This document shows positions 1 through 11,400 of a stretch of 64,000 nucleotides of DNA, piece after piece. The notes under the pieces are model-generated. The model searched no databases. It was not told the DNA's origin and was given only the letters and a program-made list of their open reading frames with translations. The stretch spans positions 15,771,891 through 15,835,890 of the forward strand of contig OX336349.1 of NCBI GenBank assembly GCA_946902875.1. The letters are read 5' to 3'. Position 1 is the stretch's first letter. Each line of letters starts with the position of its first letter. The position numbers and the translations under genes were made by a program. This stretch comes from Nematopogon swammerdamellus (Eukaryota; Arthropoda; Insecta; Lepidoptera; Adelidae).

Positions 1-50
1 ATACTTCTGCTGCTTCTGATACTACTGGACAAAGAAGAATAGAAGTTCAC

Positions 51-192
51 CTCCAGGAGTGGTGCCGTACAGGGTACCGCCAGGAGTCGTGGAGTACACG
101 TCTGGCATTTGAGACGGATCAGCGATGAGGACTTTCCTCGAAGGTATCGCCTGGCACCCGGTGGCTTGTCTCGCGATAGGCGACGCTGACAT
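51..192 (-). CDS. Thor: 4E-BP (Thor), first coding exon, partial gene
   Basis: This is the N-terminal coding exon of the eIF4E-binding protein, the translational repressor that sequesters the cap-binding factor eIF4E and is released on phosphorylation by TOR kinase. Reading leftwards from ATG at 192-190, 47 codons plus one base are seen. The protein begins MSASPIARQA and has the family signature VYSTTPGGTLYGTTPGG. Thr36 and Thr45 match the two priming TOR sites (Thr37/Thr46 in mammals). The exon ends CCTGGAG|GTGAAC, a standard donor with a phase-1 intron, at 51/50. The eIF4E-binding motif YxxxxL-phi is normally in the next exon, which is beyond the window edge. The start matches the insect MSASP start and fits the homologous length. 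The next ATG in frame is at codon 29, inside the conserved block. Identification rests on recognised family sequence. Confidence 0.93.
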
Positions 193-344
193 CTCTATAC
201 AATTCACTAAGCCAGATAGACCACAGCTTAGACAGACACGATAAGACCGTAGAGTTGCGCCGCGGTGATATTGGCGATTCGCGCTCGCTTTTTCGCGAAT
301 GTTATCTATCAACGAGCGTGCGTTCACGAGCGGTGAGTTCGAGA

Positions 345-382
345 AACTGACGATCGCGCGCTGTTGTGGCGCCGTAAATATA
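345..382 (-). promoter_or_regulatory. Putative Thor core promoter (TATA plus initiator)
   Basis: On the minus strand TATATTTA (382-375) is followed by an arthropod-type initiator TCAGTT (350-345). The T of TATA is about 34 bases from the presumed +1 A at 348, near the usual spacing. This would give a 5'UTR of about 155 bases (348-193) before the ATG at 192. The surrounding 250-420 region is CpG-rich compared with the flanks, as expected at a gene start. Inferred from motifs only. Confidence 0.4.
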
Positions 383-420
383 GCAGTGTGCGGGCGCGGA
401 AGACGGCACGCACGCACGCA

Positions 421-847
421 GATTGTAGAGAAAAAATCTCATAAACATGGTTTGAAGCGTTGATCGTATGCGCGGATTTCTGCGGGCGGCTGCCTACCTA
501 TTTTAAGCAGAGCTCTAAAACAAATGCCAAATTCCGATGGACCAATCGTTTTAATAACACGCAGTTCCAATCGTACAATTCCAATTGAATATTTAAATTT
601 AGAACACTTCCGATTTCCTATAATCTGTATTCTATTCCTACTCCCTTTCACTGTCACTACCCATATGTACTTCTCTTTCTCTATGAATGATAGAGTATAT
701 CATTTGATACTTCTTCACCGAAATGCTGACTGGAAGAAATCACTTGCAGCGATAAGTTCTCCTTTTCGCACTCCTATATGTCGTGTTTCTTTTCGTGTTC
801 TATCTAATCAATTTATTTTAAATATTTTTTTTAAAAAACCTTGGCTA
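421..847. other. Unassigned region upstream of Thor
   Basis: AT-rich sequence with a 114-codon open stretch on the plus strand (524-868). It has no recognisable domain and runs into a SINE, so I do not treat it as a gene. It may contain Thor regulatory DNA. Confidence 0.3.
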
Positions 848-1210
848 AATAACCTACAACATCCATGATGTCAGACCATAACTCTTTGGCGAATTAGGTA
901 CTATGTCAGTGCTTCCCTTCGATCGTGCCGGCTACAAAGAACTGGACGGAAAACACGAACTATTTACATAGCCGTTTACAACCGATCTTTCATTCAGTGC
1001 GTTGGTATCAACCCGGGCGATTTAATTAAACCCTACCACATACCTGGTAAGGTAAGAAAGGATGGGGTGACCTACAGTTTTACGTGGAATCTGAACCACG
1101 ATCAGCCTCCAACAGTCGAACGGTGACTCATCCCAGTTCTGACCGCGCCCACCTGTGCTTATGATCACGAACGGCAGTCGACCGATCGCACCACTGAGCT
1201 ACCGAGGCTG
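848..1210 (-). repeat. SINE family A, copy 1 (near full length, tRNA/5S-type head)
   Basis: The element reads right to left. Its head at about 1210 has a tRNA-like A box (TAGCTCAGTGG), then a decayed 5S-rRNA-like segment (about 1120-1165), then a B-box-like GTGGTTCAGATTCCAC. It continues through the central domain (GTAGGTCACCCC, ACCAGGTATGTGGTAGGG) to the family A tail. The A/T tail itself is missing at the left end. Confidence 0.8.
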
Positions 1211-1344
1211 ATGATGATTAACAAAATGTTAAGGTCATTATTATTTTCTGGTTGGTCTAATTGAAGAGTCTGCTATGATTTAAATACAAATAAGGTGAGT
1301 CGGGGCAGGTGATGTACATGAATTTTAAAAACAAAATAAAAAAC
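1211..1344. other. Short unassigned spacer
   Basis: Contains a short TGATGATGAT run next to the SINE head; otherwise nothing recognised. Confidence 0.3.
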
Positions 1345-1590
1345 CTTGTGGACTTGATTCTTCATGTTTGTAGGGCAGAAAGTAGCACTTTTCCGGGGAA
1401 TATCTTTCCCCACTCCTACAATCAACGGATCTTCAAATATCGCGGGTGAATAGCCTTTCCCCAGCAACATTAGTCCAACTCCAAGCCGGACTGGCACCTC
1501 CTCGGCGGTGAAATTGGCTGCGCCTGCCTGAGTACTTTAACCTCGAGAACAGCCACTCAGTTCGGAAGCAATAAAAAAAAATCATTTCCA
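1345..1590 (-). repeat. Interspersed repeat C, copy 1 (possible LINE remnant)
   Basis: Shares long blocks with 51880-52120, for example CCACTCCTACAATC and CTCCAAGCCGGACTGGCACC. Minus-strand translation gives fragments such as VPVRLGVGLM and VGVGKDIPRK, present in both copies, so it derives from a coding repeat. The family is not identified with certainty. Confidence 0.6.
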
Positions 1591-1815
1591 CTACGAATAA
1601 TGTCATTTCACCGTAATCGAACATTTTGAAGAGTAATATATTTTATGTAGGTAGTAGTAAGTAGTATGGAGTAAGTGGGTAAAAGTACTATGTGTGTTTC
1701 GATTCAGTCCAGCCAGTAGGAGCTGTATTGGTTTATGATAGGTATATGAACCACTAGTTATATATAGCTGTTCACGCGGTTTCGCTTAGCATTTTTTATA
1801 TATATATATTTATTT
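1591..1815. other. Unassigned AT-rich stretch
   Basis: No gene or named repeat recognised; ends in a (TA)n tract near 1797-1810. Confidence 0.3.
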
Positions 1816-2075
1816 TTTTATGGAAACTGACACGGTTGACTATACATCACCTACAACATCCGTGATGTCAGCCCATAACACCGGGTGAACTAGGTGCCAT
1901 GTCAGTGCTTCCCTTCGGTCGTGCCGGCTACACTGAACTAGAAGGAAAACACAAACTATTTACACAGCCGTTTCGACCGACGTTTCATTCAGTACGGTGG
2001 TACCAACCCGGGGGTTGAACCCTACCACCTAGTAAGGTAAGAAGGGAAGGGACTTACAGTCTTATAATTACTATA
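1816..2075 (-). repeat. SINE family A, copy 2 (5'-truncated)
   Basis: Begins at the left with the T-run and ATGGAAACTGACACGG, which is the reverse complement of the family A tail CCGTGTCAGTTTCCATAAAA. It ends at the right in the central domain, so the promoter head is missing. Confidence 0.85.
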
Positions 2076-2169
2076 AACATCATTCGATGTGTCAACATCA
2101 GTGAAACCCCATGTGAATTGATTTAGTAGTTCTTGACTTATATATAAGCGAACATAGAATCGATCTCTC

Positions 2170-2245
2170 GATCGCCTCGCGGCGAGCCCCGCGCCGAGTC
2201 TCACACCGAGCGCCGCGCCGAGCCTTGCGCCGAGCATCGCGCCGT
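2170..2245. repeat. GC-rich short tandem repeat
   Basis: Imperfect repeats of a CGCCGAGC(C/G) motif (about 10-22 bp period) in otherwise AT-rich DNA. Confidence 0.6.
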
Positions 2246-2759
2246 CTGGTCTAACCTATGTAGATATAAAATGCTGTAGATTTTTCGCTAAACTTCTTTC
2301 TTTACGTTTTGATTTTATAACAGCTACATAAATACTTTTCGCCACTTTTATTTCTCACTTATATATATACCTATATGAGACCCATAAATACCTATAAAGT
2401 CGGCGCTCGCGCGCGATGTCGCTAACATACTTTACAGTAAAACAAAGCTTATCGATACGCTGACAATATAATTCAGGTCACCCCCACACCGAGACGTGAT
2501 ATATAAATTTATCAAAGTGAGCCATTTGATTTAATATTGACTTTAAGCCTTTAAGTATATAACGGCAGACACGACATGTAAGAGTTTGTGTTATTTTTAG
2601 GCAAATAGGTAACTACTACCTACCTGAAATAAAAACATTATTTTGGTAGGTACAGGAAACTTTTTTAACGTTATTTCCAATGGTTATTTCATTATTGTTT
2701 TTCTTTAATATCTTGAGGAAAACATTATGGAATCAAAATAAACATTAACCAGACGGGCA
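2246..2759. other. Unassigned AT-rich stretch
   Basis: No coding potential, RNA gene or repeat family recognised here. Confidence 0.3.
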
Positions 2760-3070
2760 CGGTCGGTGCTCCGACTAGCCAATATCACCTCGGGAAGGTG
2801 CCATATCGGAGGTTTCTCTTTGAATTACTGGCTATACTGGACTAGAGGAGGACACAGCCGAGGCTGCTGTGCGGCCATCCCCTACAAGTACCAAGGCTAC
2901 AATTTGAGCCTGCTACCTAGTAAGGGACAAGGGAAGGGCCCTAGTTTTCTCCGGTTCCGAATGGTGAAGCAGCAGGTGTAGGCACGTAATTTTTTCCGTT
3001 AGAAAAAGCCCATTGGTTCATGTCGGCCGGATTCGAACCTAGGATACTGAGGTCAAGAGTCCAAGCCAAG
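2760..3070 (-). repeat. SINE family B, copy 1 (degraded)
   Basis: Carries the family B body (CCAATATCACCTC, TGGCTATACTGGACTAGAGG, CTACAATTTGAGCCT) and a decayed tRNA-like head with B box GGTTCGAATCC read on the minus strand at about 3037-3047. The A-box half is lost. Confidence 0.8.
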
Positions 3071-5288
3071 TTCGGGCCAACCAGCCGCCACTTCAACTGG
3101 AAAGAGGAAAATATCGCCTTTTTAGTGTCATGGCGACAACATTTTGAAGGGCGGCTACAGAAAACAATATTAATTTTAACTCCCAGCCAGAATCCTTTCT
3201 CGATGTCAGACGATTATTTGATTCCCTCATATTATTTAAATATAATATAAATAATAGTTATTTACGGCGGCATCATATATGCCGTTTTATTCCAGCGACG
3301 ACGCACAATGGGGGCTTTATGCCGATATAATATGACTTTTGCATTGCATTGTGATTTTGACCTTCCGTTTTTTCGTTCTTTTCTTACCGGACCGGGTGAA
3401 AACGGCATTATGCCGCCCTAATCTGTAATTAAAATTAAATCAGCAGGCGGTCTAAAATGAAGATACATATTAGGAGAGAAAGGCAGATAGGATAAAAAGT
3501 GGGTACCTACCACAGGGGGGCGCGCGCGGTAGGTATTTGATGCTCTGTGGTACCTACCTACAACTAGTACCTCCAAAAATATCCATTGTACCTAATATCA
3601 TTGATTGTACCGTAATAAAATTGTACCTACACGTTTGTGCTTTCAATATATTTTCATAACCTCAAAAATCTAAATTACGCATGCGTGATAGATATCTCCC
3701 ACGTTGCATAAGTTATGTAAAGTTGTTTGGTAGAAGCGGAATGAAGGTCATGGCCGGCCGGGCGGCGCGCGGCGACACGTGGACCGGCGCCATTTTGGTC
3801 TGTGGCGCCAGGTGTCGCTTTACTGAAATTCATGAAATGCAAAGAGTTAAAAACTATAGAGCATCAACTTATGAGATGGCGAAATAAATTAGAAATTATA
3901 TATGTGTGTTAACTTGATAAGCATATTCTGTCATATTTTGCTGACAGAGCAACAAGCGGTAACGTACCTAAGATATGTGTGAGAGACAATGTATTTTCTG
4001 GATATTTATATACCTATTTGATTAAATCTAACAGTACATTTTAGTCACCCCCCTAAGTAATTATTTTAGAATAGGTACAGAGTATATTTATTTTATTTTT
4101 ATTTTATTAAATCCGGAAATTTATTATTCAAGAAATAGCCATTAAAATGCAAACATCCCCAATACGGTTAGATAAAACAGTTAATATACCAGCATTAAAT
4201 GAACTAATATTTTGATAATAAATAACTAAACATACAGAGACAGGAATAGAGTTAAAAATAAAATAGTACACAATATGATTTCTGACCTGCCTCCGCCATA
4301 TACTTACAATCCTACAAAACCTACGTACAAAAAATAATCTGTGAATATGATGGATTTCTAAACTCTAAACTATACAAAGATAAAACTTTTGTAAGTAAGT
4401 ACCTACTTATTCTATTCCAGTTGGTATTTATTTAGTACATAGATATTCATCGCAATAACTTAAAATGTTTACTTAAATTTTGTTTTAATATTATTTATTT
4501 GTTTGCAAAATACCTAGTTATACAGATATTAATTTAAATTTTTTAAAATGCCTAATTAATTATGTTACATGAATGTACATATATTGTAGGTGGTACTTAC
4601 CCACTTAACTGCTTGACTTACAAACTGAAGTGCTCTTTGTTTTTACTGATTCAGCCGAAATTGAAACCAGTGTTTTAAATGTATTTTTTTTCTCCTCGTA
4701 AAGCATCTAGCTAGATTCAATGTCCAAAGTGATGGTTTCTCTACGTGAAACGATGAACTCTACTCTTTTTTATTTTGTCTATCACTGACTGTCTACTTTT
4801 ATTTATTTCTGACATCAAACTACATAATACGTTAGTCAAATGTTCAATTTGTATGCACCTTGATAGTTCGATCATTATGGGCCCTCTTTAGAAAGAAAAA
4901 AATGTGAATAAAAACAATAATACAAAAGTATAACTTTTATTTAGTAATTGTAATACAAATATTACTTACAATAATATACACTTTTAAGAAATGAAACTTA
5001 ACTACGATTTTAAAATTATTAGAGCGAATAAATTTTTTTTTTTACAATAATTAAATGCCGTTTTTACATAAAAATTGTGATTTTGTTAGCTTACGGGGCC
5101 AATTTTTCCGATATACTCTCATTGTTAACACAACTACGTCCGAAACAATCACTTTTTTAACAAATTTTTTTTCTGTCTTTATTACACTTATGGGAAGCCA
5201 CTGAATATCAATTGAAGCCTTAATATTGTACCTAATTAATTAATTTCTATCGGGTATCAGAGAATTTTCTGACGTCTGAGCTGCCATA
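3071..5288. other. Unassigned AT-rich region
   Basis: About 2.2 kb without a supportable gene. A 68-codon open frame at 3681-3887 shows no domain. TAGGTAC-type short motifs recur, as elsewhere in this genome. Nothing further recognised. Confidence 0.3.
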
Positions 5289-5967
5289 TACACGGTGAAC
5301 AAAAAACCTGTCGAAGACCCGAAGGCAGGAAGTACAGTTTCAGATACTGAATCGGATAGGCTAGTTTTTTTTAATTCGGACAAAATTTTTCAATTAAAAA
5401 ATAGAATTAGTATCACGACCTTTTACTTCTAATGCAAAATTCTCTACTCAAGGCGGCGCGGCGGCGGCGGCGCGCGCGCGACACAAAGCACCCGCCGCGC
5501 CGCCTCGCCGCCAGTGTCATAAATTATCTTGAGGCCGCATTGAATGAAATGAAGGCAGAGAGCGTGTTCTCTTAGTGAAATTCTTTGTAAAATAATTGGC
5601 CGTTTTTAATATTTTTTTTCTGTCTTCTGTACTGAAAATGAAGTCCGTAAGTGCTTTGAGGTCTGTTAGTGTGCAACAAACTATTATTTTGTATACCTAA
5701 TAAGTTTTAGAGTATTACCTAGGTAGGTACCTAAAAAACTGATATCACGTGCTTAAGACATATGGTAGTAGATTTTAACTTAACCTCACTGTTTATGATG
5801 GCATGCAGACATAATTTAGTTCTTTAAAGACATCTTGATACTTAGGAATAATTAAAAAAGGGCATATTTTCATAATAATTTCGAAAAAAAACTAGCCTAT
5901 CCGATTCAGTATCTGAAACTGTACTTCCTGCCTTCGGGTGTTCGACAGGTTTTTTGTTCACCGTGTA
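5289..5967. mobile_element. MITE with 80-bp terminal inverted repeats, TA target duplication
   Basis: The left end (5291-5370) and right end (5886-5965) are inverted copies over about 80 bp with one clear mismatch. Both begin CACGGTGAACAAAAAACC and are bounded by TA (5289-5290 and 5966-5967). The 675-bp element has no transposase. Its middle (5450-5515) is a self-complementary GCC/GGC-rich block. TA duplications and non-coding content suggest a Tc1/mariner-type non-autonomous element. Confidence 0.85.
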
Positions 5968-6804
5968 TAAAATTTTTTTCTAAATACAGCTTTGAGACAG
6001 CTGATACTATACTCAATTCACTCAATTATTATAGAACTAAGCGATCGCTGGTAATGTAGTTTTCAAAGAGTAATTTTGTTCTTGTTAGACTGAGTTGGCG
6101 CGACCAATGAAAACTAATGCGAGCGGCGAAAAAAATTTCATCAACATCGAGGGGGCCCCGGGGGGCCCCCTTCATGTTGGAGGCCCTGGGGCCGTGCCCC
6201 GTGTGCCTTTATGGTAAAGACGCCATTGTTCATACTTAAAACCTCAACAGATGCCAACTTTGGCAACGACCTTTCTTTATCAATAACAACAACAACAACT
6301 TCTTTTTTTATTTTGGCAACCAAACGAACTGGGTAAGTATGTCTTTTATTTATTACTGCCAGCATCGATCCAGTGACGGCGCTGCACGGTATACATTTTT
6401 ATGAAGTCGGTTAAAAAGAATTTGATTCTTGATAACGAACAAATTTTAAGTTACTAAATTTCATTGCATGCACACGTTGACAGTTATTATAAAAAAATGA
6501 TGATTAAACTAAATATAATAGATACAAAATATAGTGTTACTTACATTACATTTAAATACATTTTATAAAAAAATCTTTTTTTTTACGCTGCTTCGATCCT
6601 TGGGACTGCGGTCACAGTCCCCACGGAAGAACTTTTTATTTTAATTTAGTTTTTAATAATATTAATGTATCTATTGTTCTCTTGTATGTTCTATTCTTTA
6701 AGTTTGTTTTCCTAGTAAACTATTTTTCATGATATTTTATAAATATATACTCGTATATTGTAACACGCAAATTGTTAGTACCTACCTAGACAGTATGTTA
6801 GTTA
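5968..6804. other. Unassigned region
   Basis: Contains a C/G block around 6148-6175 (GGGGGCCCC twice) and AT-rich DNA. No supportable gene. Confidence 0.3.
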
Positions 6805-6923
6805 CTCAAATCAAAACAAACGTGCAGTTCGCATAATAAAGTTTTATGGCTCAGTGAAGGGAATCTCCCTTCACTGAGCCATAAAATTTTGTTGTGCGAG
6901 CTGCACGTTTGTTTTGATTTGAG
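6805..6923. repeat. Long near-perfect hairpin (58-nt arms, 3-nt loop)
   Basis: The left arm 6805-6862 and right arm 6866-6923 are inverted copies with four differences, separated by only 3 bases. Each difference would form a G-U pair in plus-strand RNA, so the transcript could fold with no mismatch. It may be a minimal snap-back MITE or a hairpin RNA source; no expression evidence is available. Confidence 0.8.
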
Positions 6924-7499
6924 AATAGTACCTATGGGGAGTGGAATTTTAAGGAATGTAAAGCAGAATACAATTAAAGAGGCAATTAATCGCGAGAATC
7001 GCGACGGTGATTGCACAACCGAAAAAGATTATGTTCCAGAGTTCCTTCGTTTAGTCCGAACTCGCGGATTTACAAACCTAGAATACGAATTCGGGCTAGA
7101 CGGACTGAAGTGCAGCAGTGTCCAATCTTCTTTCGACACAGGACTGAGGTTTCGTTTTTATCTCGCTTTTTATCAACCTTAATTTTTAAAAAAACAGGGA
7201 TTTGCTGGTATGACCCGCTGGATGCTGGCATAGAGAGCACATCTCGTTCGACTCATCGGAGCAGGAGTCTTAGGAGGAATGCTTTTGGGAGAGCCAACAG
7301 ATCATGGGGAAAATTACTGAACGGAGTCCTATCCCCACACACCACCACCGCCTAGAGCTCCTTTGGCTATGTACATATAGCGTCTACACGCTCATTGCCT
7401 CGAATGTCGGTATGTGACGGTATCCAGACGAAGGCAAGTTGTTTTTTATCTAAAGGGAGTCTGAATTGATTATATATCTGACTATATGAATTTCATCAG
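6924..7499. other. Unassigned region with short open frames
   Basis: Two overlapping open frames (6889-7182 and 7011-7355, plus strand) show no domain I recognise. I do not call either a gene. Confidence 0.25.
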
Positions 7500-7815
7500 A
7501 CTGTTACAGAATAGCGGAGAGAAGAAGAGAAGATACTGTTGCAGAAGAGTGGAGAGAAGAAGAGACTGTTGCAGAAGAGCGGAGAGGAGAAGAGAAGAGA
7601 CTGTTGCAGAAGAGCGGAGAGAAGAAGAGAAGATACTGTTGCAGAAGAGTGGAGAGAAGAAGAGAAGAGACTGTTGCAGAAGAGCAGAGAAAGAAGAGAA
7701 GAGACTGTTGTAGCAGAGCGGAGAGAATAAGAGAAGAGACTGTTGCAGAAGAGTGGAGAGAAGAAGAGAAGATACTGTTGCAGAAGAGCGGAGAGAAGAA
7801 GAGAAGAGACTGTGT
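7500..7815. repeat. GA-rich minisatellite, about 35-bp unit
   Basis: About nine tandem units built on GAGAAGAGACTGTTGCAGAA with GCGGAGAGAAGAA spacers; units vary in length (about 24-36 bp). Three plus-strand frames stay open because the unit lacks stop codons. The resulting Arg/Glu-rich peptides are artefacts of composition. Confidence 0.9.
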
Positions 7816-9247
7816 TTCAGTAGAGCTATATCACGTTATATGCAGTCTGATTGCATCAAACTGTATAGGTACCTATACTTAACACGTCTGTTTATCAGAT
7901 TATGATAAGATTTTTTTGTATAGAGAACTATATAATTATGAATTTGGCTGTAAAATGGCTGTAAAATGACTGAAGGGAACGGGTGGTCCTGACAACATCA
8001 TCAAAACAAACAGAAATCAAACCGTCACTCGCGTCCCTGTCGTGGCGTCATAAATTATGTTGCGATTGCGACGCATGCATGACATTGGCCGTTACAGCGA
8101 ACGGAGATGAATAATGATAATGAATGAATTAATAATGAATTCCAGTAACCGTATCACTACGACGTAGCACAGACACACCTCCAATGTTTGTTTGCCAGCT
8201 ATTTTCTTGTGCCGTTACATTATACCTACCACCGATCGACCAGTCATTATACGATCGCGAAAGCCGTCACGGCCAAGGTTGTAGCTTGTAGCGTAGCGTA
8301 TACATAACATAGAACTGCGCAGTGAGGTGAGGTGATTGCGAAAAACAATAGTAAATCTATTCATAACCCGCTTTTTGAACGCAGCTTCGCTCGCTTGGCA
8401 TTCGAATTTCAAAAACGCTCCGGAAAAGTACGAGTTGAGTTGAGATATCCACGTGAGTTAATTTAAATAGGCTAAAACGTAAGAATAAACATAACAAAAC
8501 GGTCGTCCGGCTGTCTATTTTGCATTTTTCTCAACGATAAAGGGTAATTTTGAAAACTCGTCAAATTATAAGTACCTACTAGTTATTTTAGGCAGCTATT
8601 TCAACTATCAAGTGGGGACAGATTTGCCCATATAAGGGTTGATTGCCAAAATCCAGAAATGATGTCCTTAGGTTACCAATTCGAATGCCAAACGATGGCA
8701 ACATTAATAGTCTGGAGAGGCTTACACCCAGGAGTGAGCTTAATAAACAGGTTTTGGCGTGTTATGTATTAGGTACAAACTTCGAACGAAAAGTGGGTGA
8801 CAGGCAGATAGACAGGGTTTAGTTAGTAAAAAAGTAAAAAGTATGCTATGCTAATCGCAAAAATTAAACCTGAGCGGGTGGGTGTGCTTAGGAATGCGGG
8901 TGACCAATCGGCAATCACACACAGGGTAATCTGATGCATTCGATAATTTTGTTTTGATAATATAACCGCCTAATCTAAATGATTTAGCCGACTTCGGAAA
9001 TACGGAATAATCTATACTCTATCAATGTTTCTAACATGTGTGACCGATGCTCGGAGGGACCGTGTAATCAGCGTGACAAGTTGAACCGGTTTACTGGGTT
9101 ACCGATTTACCGGTAATGTTGATACATACTAATATCCCGCTCACTCTACAAAATATGTAGTAGATAGATAGCAAAAATAAGTAACTCTACTCTACCGGTC
9201 ACTCGCTCGCTGGCTATTATATACTCTACCATATTATGCCCTCTTGG
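7816..9247. other. Unassigned region
   Basis: Holds a degenerate 'cttcgctcgc' tag (about 8385-8400) seen elsewhere in the window. Otherwise no recognised gene or element. Confidence 0.3.
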
Positions 9248-9455
9248 CAGTGTTGCCAACTTTTTTCTAGCTCGCCCACCAGATGCGCCAGTCGAAACCA
9301 CCAGAATTTCCCCAGATTTTCAGAAATACTCAAAAATAAAAAATTATAACAAAAATCGAACCCTAGAGTTAAGGAGGTCGGTTATTTTTGCTTGCTTTAG
9401 CACCGCCTTCAACTCTAGGGTTAGATTTTTTTTTATTTCATACATTTTTGAAGGC

Positions 9456-9495
<40 letters not shown>

Positions 9496-10169
9496 TTAGT
9501 TTTTTATTTCACAGTTTTTTTTAGTACTTTATTGCTATTAATGTACTCGGCGGAATCGCTTGGCCTTCGGCCTCGCGATTCCGCCTCGCTTTCCAATCCG
9601 ACCGTGAAGCACAAGGGAAGCACCAGCTTTAAAAAAAAAAAATTTTTTTTCAAAATCGCTGCACCCAGTGTAAAGTTCTGAGGTAACAAACATTCCGGTT
9701 TTTGAGGCTCTGTCTGGTCTTCAGAATAATGAAAAACCGGACAAACGTCCTTTTCAGGATCTTCAAATAAAAGAGTAGGTACGATCATTTCCAAACAAAT
9801 CAATTTAGTATACTTATTAATTATTATCACTGCAATCACAGGACAGATGGTTGCATACAAAATAATATTACTAAAATAACAATTGAGATTAGTCTTCTTC
9901 TGAAGAAGAAAGCGTCTCAGCTTCTTCGCATGGAATGGGTGCAGCATAAACACATTTGGTTCCAATTTTGTTAACAGATCCTTGGGGAAAGTTTAGGTAC
10001 GTGTTGCAACACTTCATAGATTTAAAAACACTAAATTTTTTGCATAACCACTAAACAAATCTGATCAAACCACCATACTCAGCACTAGACCCTAGATCGA
10101 AAATTTGGCCACCAGACGGGATTCCAAACCACCAGATCTAGTGGCGCTAGCACTAAGTTGGCAACACTG
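9248..10169. mobile_element. hAT-type non-autonomous element with 8-bp target duplication
   Basis: Ends are inverted: CAGTGTTGCCAACTT at 9248 and its reverse complement ending at 10169, with similarity (CTAGC) continuing to about 24 bp. It is flanked by the exact 8-bp repeat CCTCTTGG (9240-9247 and 10170-10177). CAG-type termini and 8-bp duplications are typical of hAT transposons. Inside are a (TA)n run (9461-9491), a hairpin (9548-9584, GGCGGAATCGC against GCGATTCCGCC) and a 153-codon minus-strand open frame (9504-9965) of unknown origin. No intact hAT transposase is seen. Confidence 0.9.
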
Positions 10170-10177
10170 CCTCTTGG

Positions 10178-10315
10178 TCGTCCACAAATTACGTGACGCA
10201 ATTTGGGGAGAGAGAGGAGGCCAGGCGTTACGATCCAGGTACGTAGAGGGGGGGGGGGGGGGGGGGGGGGGGGGATGCTCAAGTTGTACAGTGGGACAGT
10301 TTTTTTTATAAAACG
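10178..10315. repeat. Poly-G tract
   Basis: A run of 27 G residues (10248-10274) in unassigned DNA. A matching C-run lies at 10429-10443. Confidence 0.9.
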
Positions 10316-10443
10316 GTTTTCTCTTGTTCTGTATGAAGTATGTAACTATTGCTCTTCTGTATGTTATATTCTGTCTTATTCTGTGCTTTGTGTGCAATAA
10401 AGTATTTCTATTCTATCATATTTAAAAGCCCCCCCCCCCCCCC
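10316..10443 (+). repeat. LINE 3' end fragment (AATAAA plus ATTCT tail) and C-run
   Basis: The sequence TTTGTGTGCAATAAAGTA followed by TTTCTATTCTATC is a 3' terminus that recurs in reverse at 41880-41910, so it is a repeated LINE-type tail. Confidence 0.55.
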
Positions 10444-10789
10444 TTTTTGTAGTAAAAAACATTATTTTTTTCACTTTTTGTAGTGAATGGCAGTCGTGTT
10501 TTTAATTTTTCATTTATTTCATTTTTATTTCACGCCTTTTACAAAGCTCAAATATTTGGACTGTTTTAGGTATCCTACTCGGGATGATATAAGGATTCAA
10601 ACATTACCACACACTTCTAAATCGGTTCAAGCATTTAGAAGTTATGGTAGAATAGAGAAACGGCCAAATATACATGTATGTATACGTACCCCCTAGGACA
10701 CAAGCTAGCCAGTATATGGGTTTCCATCAACTAGGACATGATAGCATCTACTTTTGGCTTTATTCATAAGAAGGTTCTTCTGATGAATA

Positions 10790-11400
10790 AAGTGTAGGTT
10801 CACGCCGGAGCAAAAGCTGCTTCTGTATAAATCGCAGATCAGGTCCTGCTTGGAGTACTGCTCGCACCTGTGGGATGGCTCTGCCAAATACCAGCTTGCG
10901 CCTCTAAGTATACCTACTCCAGTCGAGCCGTGCGACTTGCGGGTGACCCCGAAATTTCCCAGGATCTAAAACCACTGCAACTTCGTAGGGATGTCGGCTC
11001 TCTAAGTGTGTGTGTTCTATCGCTTATTCCACGGGGAGTGCTCGGATGAGCTGTTTAACGCGATCCCGCCGTCCCCTTTCCACCTTCGCACCACGCGCAC
11101 GGTCAGGGATTGCATCCCTACACGCTGGACTTACCTCGGATGCGTACCAATCGATTCTGCAGATCCTTTCCTCTACAGAACCGGTAAACTCTGGAACGCT
11201 CTCCCTGCCCATATATTTCCCCCCAAGTACAGTCTCGGATCCTTCAAGAGGGGCGTGAATAGGCATCTGTCAGGTCGGAATGGCATTCACAACCCCCAAC
11301 ATACGACCGAATGTCCATGGGCGCCGTTAGACACCTTATGGGTGCCTCGGCGCCATATGTCGCGCTTTCAATAAATTGAATGTAATGTAGGTATGCATTT
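10790..11400 (+). pseudogene. CR1-like LINE reverse transcriptase C-terminus, copy 1 (frameshifted)
   Basis: Translation gives FTPEQKLLLYKSQIRSCLEY then HLWDGSAKYQLAPL, followed after frame breaks by VFYRLFHGECSDELFNAIP, LWNALPAHIFPPKYSLGSFK and RGVNRHLSGR. These are the conserved last ~200 residues of CR1/jockey-clade reverse transcriptases. Stops and shifts lie around 10930-11000. The 5' part of the LINE is absent, as is usual for truncated insertions. An opposed copy of the same family is at 12403-12885. Confidence 0.85.

Noticed and set aside
524..868. 114-codon plus-strand frame near Thor
   Set aside because: Hydrophobic and AT-driven composition, no recognised family, and it ends within a SINE.
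7486..7882. Three overlapping Arg/Glu-rich open frames
   Set aside because: They arise from a stop-free GA-rich minisatellite read in all frames; no start context or conservation argues for a protein.
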